A stretch of 12,021 nucleotides of DNA, taken from the NCBI GenBank assembly GCA_022361535.1, contig JAKSAU010000979.1, positions 1 through 12,021 of the forward strand. The letters are read 5' to 3'. This DNA is from Desulfobacterales bacterium. Its GTDB lineage: Bacteria > Desulfobacterota > Desulfobacteria > Desulfobacterales > Desulfobacteraceae. The stretch's first letter is position 1. The number at the start of each line of letters is the position of its first letter. Below the pieces are notes generated by a model. The model did no database searches. It was not told the origin of the DNA and saw only the letters and a list, made by a program, of their open reading frames with translations. The position numbers and the translations under genes are program-made. Below are positions 1 through 6,222 of the stretch, piece by piece.

Positions 1-104
1 ATTCCATTATTAAGGTTCTTGAAACAACTATTCCCAAGGACTTTATGGAAATGAACAAAAAAGCCCTTAATCTTGGTTTTGAAATGGGAGCATCCCAAGC
101 CTGA
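1..104 (+). CDS. C-terminal fragment, possible 2-oxoacid:acceptor oxidoreductase gamma subunit
   Basis: The reading frame beginning at base 3 is open from the window edge and stops at TGA 102-104, giving about 33 residues. The tail contains IPKDFMEMNKKALNLGFEMG. This recalls the C-terminus of the gamma subunits of ketoacid:ferredoxin oxidoreductases (KorC/VorC/IorB type), which end in a helix of the form 'IP.kf.elN.kAl.lGye'. That match is from memory of the family and rests on a short segment, so the product is tentative; the coding status is better supported by the clean frame and the strong terminator that follows. The 5' part lies outside the window. If the call is right, alpha and beta subunit genes should lie just upstream. 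Confidence 0.45.
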   Translation, partial: SIIKVLETTIPKDFMEMNKKALNLGFEMGASQA

Positions 105-132
105 TAACCAATTTAAGAGTGTTGTAAAATTT

Positions 133-170
133 AAGCCTGCTGACAGGAATTCCTGCAGCAGGCTTTTATT
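133..170 (+). terminator. Rho-independent terminator
   Basis: A perfect 10-bp stem, AAGCCTGCTG (133-142) with CAGCAGGCTT (156-165), is topped by a 4-bp inner stem CAGG/CCTG around an AATT loop, with A143 bulged. It is followed by TTTTATTATT. It lies 28 bases after the stop codon of the partial upstream gene and between convergent genes. On the minus strand the tail is only AAATTTT, so it may also stop transcription from 225-533 less efficiently. Confidence 0.88.
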
Positions 171-224
171 ATTCGATAAAGTGTTTTTTTGATAACCAGC
201 CCAAAGGACAAGTATAAAAAACGT

Positions 225-533
225 TTACTCTTTGGCTTTGGGTTTGGCAGGTTCGTCCGAAGATTTTGCCGGAGGGACCGTTGCCGGGAACAGATCCTCC
301 AGGTTAAGTCCTTTTATTTTTTTAAGGCAGTCTTCCAATGCCTCTTCCTCTGTATTACCGGCACCCTGGTGTTCTGAAGTTGCAATGATGTTCACCAAGT
401 TAGGTACAGCAATAAAATCTCCTGCAAGTTGCCCCTGAACTTTCTTGTGAAGATCAATATAGATCATTCTGCCGTTACGGATAAGGTTATACCGGGTCAC
501 CCGGGTTAAAATATCATTGACGTGAAGTTCCAT
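225..533 (-). CDS. Small conserved-type protein, HicB-like alpha/beta pattern
   Basis: This encodes a 102-residue soluble protein with no signal peptide or membrane segment. The start is well supported by AAAAAGGAG placed 6-9 bases before the ATG at 533. Residues 1-75 form an alternating strand/helix pattern: a strand-turn-strand around 'RNGRMIYIDL', then 'GDFIAVPNLVNIIATSEHQGAGNTEEEALEDCL'-like residues, in which the 'G-T-E-E-E-A-L' element resembles the helix after the core sheet in HicB/UPF0150-type folds. The last 20 residues are a Pro/Lys/Glu/Ser-rich tail that is probably disordered. No HicA-like toxin gene is adjacent, so an antitoxin role is not supported and the function is unknown. 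It is divergent from panP, with 146 bases between their start codons. Its fold assignment is a guess; that it is a real gene is likely. Confidence 0.75.
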   Translation of the reverse strand: MELHVNDILTRVTRYNLIRNGRMIYIDLHKKVQGQLAGDFIAVPNLVNIIATSEHQGAGNTEEEALEDCLKKIKGLNLEDLFPATVPPAKSSDEPAKPKAKE

Positions 534-615
534 TTGATTTTCTCCTTTTTTTAGGGTAGACCTGCCATACTTTCAGGCGGTTTTCAAGGGCTTTTTGGTT
601 CACAACCGGCTGAGG

Positions 616-644
616 TTGACATTGGTGCCCTACAGGAGCATGAT
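616..644 (+). promoter_or_regulatory. Sigma-70-type promoter for panP
   Basis: A perfect -35 TTGACA (616-621) is separated by 17 bases from CATGAT (639-644, 4 of 6 matches to TATAAT). This places a transcription start near 651, about 29 bases before the panP start codon. It lies in the intergenic region shared with the divergent small gene. The assignment is by pattern only. Confidence 0.5.
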
Positions 645-679
645 TGAACTTTTAATATTAAAGGTTAAGAGACATTCAA

Positions 680-2353
680 ATGGATACCCCCCCCTCACCC
701 CGTCAGTATCCGGATACAGCATCGGGACAAACCTGCGAACAGGGACTCTCCCAGGAACTCATCGCTGACTGGCAGACCCTTCACAGGGTTTTTATCCGTC
801 CTGAAGATGAGAACAGCAAAAAAACCCTGATCAAATACATGGAACAAATCCTTTTCGGCCTCCATGATTTTCTTAACAAGCACGTTGGGGTTACCGAAGA
901 AATCAGCCTAGCAGAATTGGCAAAGCATTACACAGAGGTGAGGATTAACCGCGAACCCCAGAAAAAACTGGCAGACGTAATTGAAGATATCATTACAGAC
1001 ATAGCACCAAGAGCCGTGAATGTTGCCTCTCCATACTTTATCGGCCACATGACATCTGCCATTCCCTTTTTCATGGTCCATCTCAAAGCAATCTCCGCCG
1101 CACTGAACCAGAACGTAATCAAACTGGAAACCTCAAAGGTGCTTTCCGTACTTGAAAAACAAGTCCTGGCCAAAATGCACCGGATGATCTATCAAAGGGA
1201 AAAAAGCTTTTACCAGAAACATGTGCAAAACACACGTACTGCATTAGGCTCTTTTACCACCGGCGGAACATCTGCCAATATAACAGCCTTGTGGGTAGCC
1301 AGGAACAGGTTGTTTCCCCCCAAAGGCGATTTCACAGGTATTGAAGAAAACGGTTTCTTTGAAGCCATGCGTGCCCATGACACAGACCGGGTGGTCATTC
1401 TTGTTTCTAAACGTGGGCATTTTTCTCTGCGTAAAGCAGGCGGTATTTTAGGCATAGGCAACCAGAACGTCATTGCCCTGGATGTGGACGAAAACCGTTC
1501 TATTGATTTAGACAAGCTGAATCAGACCATCCGGGCGATCAAAAAGGACGGACGTACTAAAATTGCAGCATTGATTGGCATTGCCGGTGCCACAGAAACC
1601 GGCGTCATTGATCCTCTGCCCAAGCTTGCTGATATCTGTGAGCAAGAAGGGATTCATTTCCATGTAGATGCGGCTTGGGGCGGACCGGTTCTATTGTCTG
1701 AGAGGTATTGCCACCTTCTAGAAGGGATACAACGGGCTGATTCAGTGACCATTGACTGCCACAAGCAGTTTTACATGCCCATGACCGCCGGGATGGTCTA
1801 TTTTAAAGATCCAAAAGCCCTGGATGCCATAGCCTACCATGCCCGGTACGTGAATCGGAAAGGGTCTGTGGATTTGGGTATCAAAACCTTGGAAGGCTCC
1901 AGGGAATCTTCTTCTTTGATCCTGGATGCCGCGTTGAAAATCATGGGTTCGAGAGGCTATGGGCTCATGATCGAGCATGGCATCGAAACAGCCCGTGCAT
2001 TTGCAGATAAAATCAATGAACGTCCTCTGTTTGAACTGGTTTCTGAACCTGTGCTCAACATCCTTACCTATCGTGTTGTACCAGAATCCATCCGGGAAAA
2101 GCTTGCAACAGCAAATACCAGCGAACAGATACAATTGAATAAAACCCTGGATAATATCAACACCAACATCCAGCGAATTCAGCGTGAGGCAGGCAAAAGC
2201 TTTGTTTCCAGAACCCGGCTTAAGCTTGATGCAAGTGATAACTTCAATGTAGCGGTATTAAGATCTGTGATCATGAACCCTTATACCACGCCTGAAATCC
2301 TGGATGACATTCTGGACGAACAAGAACTGATCCTGGCTGGATTAAGCTGGTAA
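680..2353 (+). CDS. panP: PLP-dependent aspartate 1-decarboxylase PanP
   Basis: This is a cytoplasmic group II pyridoxal-phosphate decarboxylase that converts L-aspartate to beta-alanine plus CO2, feeding pantothenate and coenzyme A synthesis in bacteria that lack the pyruvoyl enzyme PanD. The 557-residue length fits the PanP family (about 550). Recognisable blocks are SPYFIGHMTS (117-126), the ALNQN and LETSK stretch near 141-153, the PLP phosphate-binding GGTSAN (195-200), HVDAAWGG with Asp330 contacting the pyridine nitrogen, and the Schiff-base lysine Lys362 in DCHKQFYMP. The C-terminus keeps the family block GKSFVSRTRL. A stop at 659-661 leaves ATG 680 as the only reasonable start, although its ribosome site (AAGAGA) is weak. 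It stands alone, convergent with the selenoprotein gene only 10 bases downstream. Family assignment is firm; the aspartate preference over other amino acids is inferred from similarity to Vibrio-type PanP. Confidence 0.9.
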   Translation: MDTPPSPRQYPDTASGQTCEQGLSQELIADWQTLHRVFIRPEDENSKKTLIKYMEQILFGLHDFLNKHVGVTEEISLAELAKHYTEVRINREPQKKLADVIEDIITDIAPRAVNVASPYFIGHMTSAIPFFMVHLKAISAALNQNVIKLETSKVLSVLEKQVLAKMHRMIYQREKSFYQKHVQNTRTALGSFTTGGTSANITALWVARNRLFPPKGDFTGIEENGFFEAMRAHDTDRVVILVSKRGHFSLRKAGGILGIGNQNVIALDVDENRSIDLDKLNQTIRAIKKDGRTKIAALIGIAGATETGVIDPLPKLADICEQEGIHFHVDAAWGGPVLLSERYCHLLEGIQRADSVTIDCHKQFYMPMTAGMVYFKDPKALDAIAYHARYVNRKGSVDLGIKTLEGSRESSSLILDAALKIMGSRGYGLMIEHGIETARAFADKINERPLFELVSEPVLNILTYRVVPESIREKLATANTSEQIQLNKTLDNINTNIQRIQREAGKSFVSRTRLKLDASDNFNVAVLRSVIMNPYTTPEILDDILDEQELILAGLSW

Positions 2354-2363
2354 GTTTTTTTAG

Positions 2364-2696
2364 CTAAAGCCGGGTATAAATGTCTTCGTTGAACCCGATC
2401 AATACCTTACCACCGGTTTTAACGGTTGGAGCCCGAAGGTTTCCGGATCTGCCCATCGCGCTTTTAAGTATGTCCTCTCGGTTGGCCTCATCCGGTGTAA
2501 ATTCAAGGATTTTCTTACCCTTACCAATAAAGACTTGACTTTGCCCCTTGACCATATCCCAGGCCTGGTCTGCATCAATCTTTTCTTTTCTTGCGTCTGA
2601 AATTTGTTCAACACTTATCCCGTTTTCCTCAAAATACTTTTGAGCTTTTCCACAAGACACTCAGCCTTTCCTGATATATGCCCATTCTATCTGCAT
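2364..2696 (-). CDS. ArsC-family thioredoxin-fold selenoprotein (Sec12, UxxC)
   Basis: The frame starts at ATG 2696-2694, preceded at 6 bases by AAAAGGAG, and reads M-Q-I-E-W-A-Y-I-R-K-G before an in-frame TGA at 2663-2661. It continues V-S-C-G-K-A-Q through a further 98 codons. Reading TGA as selenocysteine gives 110 residues with Sec12-Val-Ser-Cys15 at the position of the CxxC/CxxS active site of ArsC/Spx/glutaredoxin-like proteins, at the end of the first strand. The C-terminal 'RAPTV' block supplies the cis-proline typical of the thioredoxin fold (Pro90), followed by a GGKVLIGFNEDIY strand-helix. ArsC-family (seleno)proteins of this kind are known in Desulfobacterota. The likely role is a thiol/selenol reductase; substrate is unknown and arsenate is only one possibility. 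A bSECIS-like hairpin follows the UGA. An automated start at GTG 2660 would remove the first strand and the selenocysteine. It needs selA, selB, selC and selD elsewhere in the genome. Confidence 0.88.
2628..2660 (-). promoter_or_regulatory. bSECIS-like element after the UGA codon
   Basis: In the mRNA, 16 nucleotides after the UGA there is a perfect 7-bp stem CUCAAAA/UUUUGAG closed by the loop GUA (hairpin 2644-2628). The loop begins with G and lies 23 nucleotides after the UGA. This agrees with the bacterial SECIS rule of a short stem-loop with an apical loop G about 16-37 nucleotides downstream. The stem is AU-rich, so it is moderately stable. This is the element SelB would bind to deliver selenocysteyl-tRNA. 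Confidence 0.7.
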
Positions 2697-2736
2697 ATCC
2701 GGCTCCTTTTAAAAATGGTTAATTCGCGGTCTATTT

Positions 2737-2765
2737 AAAATAGTTCCGGGTTCCCTTTACGTCAA
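2737..2765 (-). promoter_or_regulatory. Sigma-70-type promoter for the selenoprotein gene
   Basis: On the minus strand, TTGACG (2765-2760) is separated by 17 bases from TATTTT (2742-2737). Transcription would start near 2730, leaving a leader of roughly 34 bases that contains the AAAAGGAG ribosome site. The position supports the ATG at 2696 as the true start. Pattern match only. Confidence 0.5.
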
Positions 2766-2828
2766 GCCAAGCGCATTACAACCTGAATGATCATATGGAT
2801 TCTTTTATTCGTTTATCTGTTTATTACC

Positions 2829-2857
2829 TTGTTATTTTCAAAACCAATACTTATACT
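2829..2857 (+). promoter_or_regulatory. Candidate sigma-70-type promoter for the UPF0324 transporter
   Basis: TTGTTA (2829-2834), 17 bases, TATACT (2852-2857): four and five matches to consensus. The start site would be near 2864, giving a leader of about 127 bases that contains two adjoining inverted repeats. A weaker alternative is TTGACG at 2860-2865 followed by TAAGAA. Confidence 0.4.
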
Positions 2858-2913
2858 TTTTGACGTTACTCTTTGTCAGAATTAAGAAACACCCACTACA
2901 TAACACTGACCAT

Positions 2914-2948
2914 AATTAAACATGGTTTAATTGACGATATTTTCGTCA
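2914..2948. repeat. Two adjoining inverted repeats, operator-like
   Basis: AATTAAAC-ATG-GTTTAATT (2914-2932) is a perfect 8-bp-arm dyad. It is followed directly, sharing one base, by TGACGA-TATTT-TCGTCA (2932-2948), a perfect 6-bp-arm dyad. Both lie 43-77 bases before the transporter start codon, downstream of the candidate promoter. They could be operators for a dimeric repressor or leader hairpins; the sequence alone does not decide. Confidence 0.5.
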
Positions 2949-2990
2949 CTTTAAATCTATCCAAAACAACTACGAAAAGGATCTTTCATC

Positions 2991-4745
2991 ATGGATCAAA
3001 AAAATGAGGCCGAAAAACCGGATGCGACTGTCACCGATACGGCACAAACCAAGCTAAGCGATTTATGGCTAAAGGAAGATTATTGGGCCATCTGGCTTGG
3101 CTTTGCTCTTCTCATTGCAGGTATGATTATCTTCCTGCCCAATAAACCACAAGGCATGAACACAGTTTTTGAGACATCCAATGCGATGATGGCATCTGAG
3201 GCCCAATCTTCTCCATTTAGAACAGTGGCCTATTATCAGGCACAGGATGCAAAAGAATCTGTAAAAGCAAGAAACCAGGATTTTGCCAAAAAAATCAGCA
3301 CAATTCTTTCTACTCCTGCCGGATGGAAAAACAATTTCATGCAGTCTTTTATATTATCTAAAGAAGACGCCGATCGCATGAATGAGGAAAACAAAAGCAA
3401 ATATGAACAAACAAAGTTAAGTACTCAAGCCGCATTAACCAAGGCCCTGGCTGCCGAGTCTGCTGCCAAGGCTGATGGATATAAAAATGCAGATCTTATT
3501 CAAACAGCAGAAACAACCATTGACGAATGGCGTAAAGCAAAAGCAGCAGAGGGGTCAGCTAAAAGAGGGGTATCAAATAAACCCTATAACAAGTTTCCGA
3601 CACTTATAATTGTAATGGTTTCCATGGGACTTTTCTTTTCCATTGGCATCAAATTCATGGGACATTCTGTGCCTAAATTTCTTCTGGGATTTGTGGTCGT
3701 ATTTTTTGTCAGTGTACTTTCCTATTTTCTGGCAGGCCAGGCAACCATGAAGCATTACGGTGTTGGATATGCGGCCTGGGCAATCGCCTTGGGAATGATA
3801 ATCGCGAATACCATTGGGACTCCCAAGTGGGTAAAACCTGCCCTCCAGGTAGAATTCTTTATTAAAACCGGCTTGGTTTTGCTCGGGGCAGAAGTGCTTT
3901 TTAATAAAATTGTTGCCATAGGGGTTCCAGGCATTTTTGTGACATGGTTTGTAACTCCGGTTGTTTTGGTTACCACATTTATCTTTGGCCAGAAAGTTTT
4001 GAAAATAAAGTCAAAAACCCTCAATATAGTTATCTCTTCTGATATGTCCGTTTGCGGAACTTCGGCGGCCATTGCTGCGGCTGCAGCCTGCCGGGCGAAA
4101 AAAGAAGAATTGACACTTGCTATTGGTCTTTCTTTGATTTTCACATCCATTATGATGATTGTCATGCCTGCTGTGATCAAAGCAACCGGGATGCCTTATA
4201 TCTTAGGCGGCGCATGGATGGGGGGAACTATTGATGCAACTGGCGCTGTTGCTGCAGCCGGAGCCTTTTTATCTGAAAGTGCGTTATATGTCGCTGCCAC
4301 AATCAAGATGATTCAAAATGTACTTATTGGGGTTACCGCTTTTGGTATTGCCATATATTGGACCATGAAAGTCGAGGCAAACAAAGGGCAGCAAGTGGGA
4401 TGGATGGAAGTCTGGCACCGCTTTCCAAAATTCGTACTGGGATTTTTAGCAGCATCGATCTTTTTCTCTTTTCTTTATACTCAAATGGGGGATGATGCAG
4501 GTTTTACCATGATTGATAACGGTGTACTCCGAGGATTTACCCGGATTTGCAGGGACTGGTTTTTCTGCTTTTCTTTTGCCGCTATTGGCCTTGCTACAAA
4601 TTTTCGCGAACTGGCTCACCATTTTAAAGGCGGAAAACCTTTGATTCTTTACGCCTGTGGTCAAGGATTCAACCTAACACTTACCTTGGTAATGGCGTAC
4701 ATTATGTTTTATCTGGTATTTCCTGACATCACAGCCAACATATAA
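2991..4745 (+). CDS. YeiH/UPF0324 family putative sulfate (oxyanion) exporter, long form
   Basis: This is an inner-membrane transporter of the Cons_hypoth698/UPF0324 family. Members next to sulfonate catabolism genes (TauZ type) are proposed to export sulfate; the substrate here is inferred, not seen. Typical YeiH proteins have about 350 residues, but this one has 584. A cytoplasmic start and one membrane helix (about 33-49) are followed by roughly 150 hydrophilic, Ala/Lys/Glu-rich, helix-prone residues (50-202). The transporter core of about ten hydrophobic segments runs from about 203 to the end. The core carries the family motif S-V-C-G-T-S-A-A (353-360), followed by an alanine-rich helix, and the GGAWMGGTIDATGAV loop. 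The start is supported by AAAAGGAT upstream. A hairpin after the stop separates it from two small membrane ORFs. In a sulfate reducer, an exporter of sulfite, sulfate or another sulfur oxyanion would be plausible. Confidence 0.85.
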   Translation: MDQKNEAEKPDATVTDTAQTKLSDLWLKEDYWAIWLGFALLIAGMIIFLPNKPQGMNTVFETSNAMMASEAQSSPFRTVAYYQAQDAKESVKARNQDFAKKISTILSTPAGWKNNFMQSFILSKEDADRMNEENKSKYEQTKLSTQAALTKALAAESAAKADGYKNADLIQTAETTIDEWRKAKAAEGSAKRGVSNKPYNKFPTLIIVMVSMGLFFSIGIKFMGHSVPKFLLGFVVVFFVSVLSYFLAGQATMKHYGVGYAAWAIALGMIIANTIGTPKWVKPALQVEFFIKTGLVLLGAEVLFNKIVAIGVPGIFVTWFVTPVVLVTTFIFGQKVLKIKSKTLNIVISSDMSVCGTSAAIAAAAACRAKKEELTLAIGLSLIFTSIMMIVMPAVIKATGMPYILGGAWMGGTIDATGAVAAAGAFLSESALYVAATIKMIQNVLIGVTAFGIAIYWTMKVEANKGQQVGWMEVWHRFPKFVLGFLAASIFFSFLYTQMGDDAGFTMIDNGVLRGFTRICRDWFFCFSFAAIGLATNFRELAHHFKGGKPLILYACGQGFNLTLTLVMAYIMFYLVFPDITANI

Positions 4746-4759
4746 CCATAATAAGAAAG

Positions 4760-4792
4760 GCCCTGGTGTGGGCTTTTTCACACCAGGGCTTT
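4760..4792 (+). terminator. Strong hairpin, terminator or attenuator
   Basis: A perfect 11-bp GC-rich stem, GCCCTGGTGTG (4760-4770) with CACACCAGGGC (4779-4789), has the loop GGCTTTTT. It is followed by only three T residues before AAAGGA, the ribosome site of the next small ORF. The short T-run makes it an incomplete terminator, perhaps allowing partial read-through into 4805-5086. Confidence 0.65.
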
Positions 4793-4804
4793 AAAGGAAT
4801 AATC

Positions 4805-5086
4805 GTGAAAACGCAAAAGCCACTATCAATAAAAATAGTCCAGTTCACGCTATCTATGGCATTCATCTGGCTGCTGACCTTTAAAATTCTACCCTTTATA
4901 ACAAGCGTGTCATCAAATGCCCGCCAATTGGCAGATTTTATTGATACATCCGGAATTGAAACCGGGCAATTTTATTATACTGGCGTTGAAATCATTACCC
5001 AGGCAGAAAGCAGTGCCAGGGGGGCTGTTTTCTTTACAAACCAACAGAAGAGCGAAAACACAGGTTCTTTAAATCGCGCAGATTAA
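4805..5086 (+). CDS. Small single-pass membrane protein, function unknown
   Basis: This encodes 93 residues starting at GTG 4805, chosen because AAAGGA lies 6 bases upstream. The longer version from ATG 4766 would begin inside the hairpin and has no ribosome site. One hydrophobic helix (about residues 11-35, rich in Ile, Leu and Phe) is followed by a polar domain of about 55 residues, so the protein is likely an N-terminally anchored membrane protein. I do not recognise a family. It sits 59 bases after the transporter and 21 bases before the next tiny ORF. That ORF is in the same frame and separated by a single TAA, so the two may be halves of one interrupted gene. Confidence 0.55.
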   Translation: MKTQKPLSIKIVQFTLSMAFIWLLTFKILPFITSVSSNARQLADFIDTSGIETGQFYYTGVEIITQAESSARGAVFFTNQQKSENTGSLNRAD

Positions 5087-5107
5087 ACCAGGGTAAATAA
5101 CTATTGG

Positions 5108-5296
5108 ATGGATCATCCTGTATCGGACTTGAGTATTAGTTTTAGAGAGCATTTCACTTCTATACAAGAGGCCGGAACTCAAGCCTTGAGGCACTGTGCA
5201 ATCATTTTGGCCAGACCTGTTTTTCAAAATCAAGTAATCACACCTCTCATATTATCTTTAACTTCGATCATTTTTCTCATGGGAAGTTACCTTTAA
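5108..5296 (+). CDS. Tiny ORF with C-terminal membrane helix, possible second half of the preceding ORF
   Basis: This encodes 62 residues starting at ATG 5108; no good ribosome site is visible in the 15 bases before it. The last 20 residues (VITPLILSLTSIIFLMGSYL) form a membrane helix ending at the C-terminus. The first 40 are amphipathic and polar. No family recognised. Its frame is continuous with 4805-5086 except for the TAA at 5084-5086, with no other stop in the 21 bases between. It could be a translated downstream cistron, or the remains of a single protein of about 163 codons broken by a nonsense mutation. Confidence 0.4.
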   Translation: MDHPVSDLSISFREHFTSIQEAGTQALRHCAIILARPVFQNQVITPLILSLTSIIFLMGSYL

Positions 5297-5363
5297 CTTA
5301 ATCTGGACATTAAAAATCAAAAGACCTAACATTCAAAGATTAATGACTAAAGGAGTTATAATT

Positions 5364-5990
5364 ATGCCCCCTTTTCCTATGCTTTTGAGTGTTGCATCAA
5401 TTTGGGCGCTGGCTGTCATTACTCCCGGACCCAATTTCTTCATTACGGCGCAGACAACAGTCAATCATTCCCGTTTCGCAGGTTTTTTTATAGTTTTAGG
5501 TACTTGTACAGGAACAATGATTTGGTCTCTTGCCGGTTTTTTCGGAATAGCATCCCTATTCATTATGGCCCCATGGCTTTATATTACCTTAAAAATAGCA
5601 GGCGGAAGCTACATCTTTTACCTTGGTATCATGATGATCATCAACTCATTTAAACCCTCGACCAACCCTGACACTTTTACCAAAATTTCTCAAAGCAGAT
5701 TTTTAAACTGGAGAAAAGGATTGGTAACCAACCTATCCAATCCCAAAACAGCTATGTTTGTAACAAGCTTATTTGCATCTGTTCTCCCCAAAGAACCAAC
5801 TATAGGCCTTGGCGTCTTGGTTTTGTCTTTAATGGTTATGATCTCATTCGTCTGGTATTCATTTATTGTAATAATCTTTTCATCCAATGGATTCAGATAT
5901 TATTACAATAGAATGCAGAAGTGGCTGGAAGGTTTTGCCGGAATCATTTTTATGGGTTTTGGTGCCAAACTCATTTTCAGTGACAAATAA
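5364..5990 (+). CDS. LysE/RhtB family amino-acid exporter
   Basis: This is a polytopic inner-membrane protein of 208 residues, the usual length for LysE/RhtB exporters, which expel amino acids or related metabolites by proton exchange. The N-terminal signature ALAVITPGPNFFITAQTTV, followed by a glycine-rich second helix with GTCTGTMIW, is characteristic. The mid-protein FLNWRKGLVTNLSNPKTAMF block before the C-terminal helices also matches. The start ATG 5364 follows AAAGGAG at 8 bases; the upstream in-frame ATG 5343 is less likely. It has its own terminator-like hairpin downstream, and the 67 bases upstream show no clear promoter. The substrate cannot be told from sequence. Confidence 0.9.
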   Translation: MPPFPMLLSVASIWALAVITPGPNFFITAQTTVNHSRFAGFFIVLGTCTGTMIWSLAGFFGIASLFIMAPWLYITLKIAGGSYIFYLGIMMIINSFKPSTNPDTFTKISQSRFLNWRKGLVTNLSNPKTAMFVTSLFASVLPKEPTIGLGVLVLSLMVMISFVWYSFIVIIFSSNGFRYYYNRMQKWLEGFAGIIFMGFGAKLIFSDK

Positions 5991-6025
5991 TTAAGTATAA
6001 TTTTTCTAATTTGTTCTTTTTGATG

Positions 6026-6055
6026 GGTAGTAGCTATGTTGGTGTACTACCTTTT
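6026..6055 (+). terminator. Terminator-like hairpin after the LysE gene
   Basis: GGTAGTA (6026-6032) pairs perfectly with TACTACC (6045-6051) around a 12-base loop and is followed by TTTTC. It lies 35 bases after the stop codon. The stem is short, so it is probably a moderate terminator. Confidence 0.55.
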
Positions 6056-6066
6056 CAACTTCTCTT

Positions 6067-6158
6067 TAGTTTTCAGGTATTTTTTCTTCAATGCCCGGTT
6101 AGCACAATTAATTTTTGATAGTTTTTTACTTTTCAGGTATTTAGTAATACAGTCCCGG
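6067..6158 (+). repeat. Two direct repeats exactly 60 bp apart upstream of the sigma-54 activator gene
   Basis: Copies at 6067-6098 and 6127-6158 share TTTTCAGGTATTT and, 11 bases further on, CCCGG. Within the 32-bp unit about 22 positions agree, with the two blocks fully conserved and the middle variable. The second copy overlaps a weak TTGATA-N17-TATTTA promoter (6115-6143). They may be binding sites controlling the activator gene or a short local duplication. Confidence 0.5.
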
Positions 6159-6189
6159 AACTAATAGTGATGCATGTTTTATTAAAACC

Positions 6190-6206
6190 AGTCCTTTAAA
6201 AGGACT
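6190..6206. promoter_or_regulatory. Short palindrome before the activator ribosome site
   Basis: AGTCCTT-TAA-AAGGACT is a perfect 7-bp-arm inverted repeat, ending 7 bases before the GCGGAG ribosome site of the 6223 gene. It could form a leader hairpin affecting translation or be an operator. Low certainty as to function. Confidence 0.4.
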
Positions 6207-6222
6207 TAGCGGAGAATGACCT

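Noticed and set aside
225..533. HicAB toxin-antitoxin system
   Set aside because: No HicA-like ORF of about 60 residues adjoins the gene on either side, so a toxin-antitoxin call is unsupported.
2351..2375. T-run and TTTAGCTAAA palindrome between panP and the selenoprotein gene as a terminator
   Set aside because: The palindrome follows the T-run instead of preceding it, the stem is AT-rich with no loop, and it overlaps the convergent gene's end.
2364..2660. 98-codon minus-strand ORF starting at GTG 2660
   Set aside because: The GTG directly follows the in-frame TGA and has no ribosome site. The upstream ATG at 2696 with AAAAGGAG and the UxxC motif make the longer Sec-containing gene far more likely.
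4412..4430. TGGCAC in the transporter gene as a sigma-54 promoter
   Set aside because: No TTGC at the required spacing follows, and the site is inside a coding region.
4766..4804. Extended N-terminus of the first small membrane ORF from ATG 4766
   Set aside because: This ATG lies inside the left arm of a strong hairpin and has no ribosome site; GTG 4805 has AAAGGA at proper spacing.
5084..5086. TAA between the two small ORFs as a recoded codon
   Set aside because: TAA is not a selenocysteine or pyrrolysine codon and no recoding element was seen; nonsense mutation or two cistrons are simpler.
5343..5363. ATG 5343 as start of the LysE gene
   Set aside because: It precedes the AAAGGAG ribosome site, which sits correctly for ATG 5364, where family similarity also begins.
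6067..6158. CRISPR-like repeat-spacer array
   Set aside because: There are only two imperfect copies with variable centres and no cas genes nearby.
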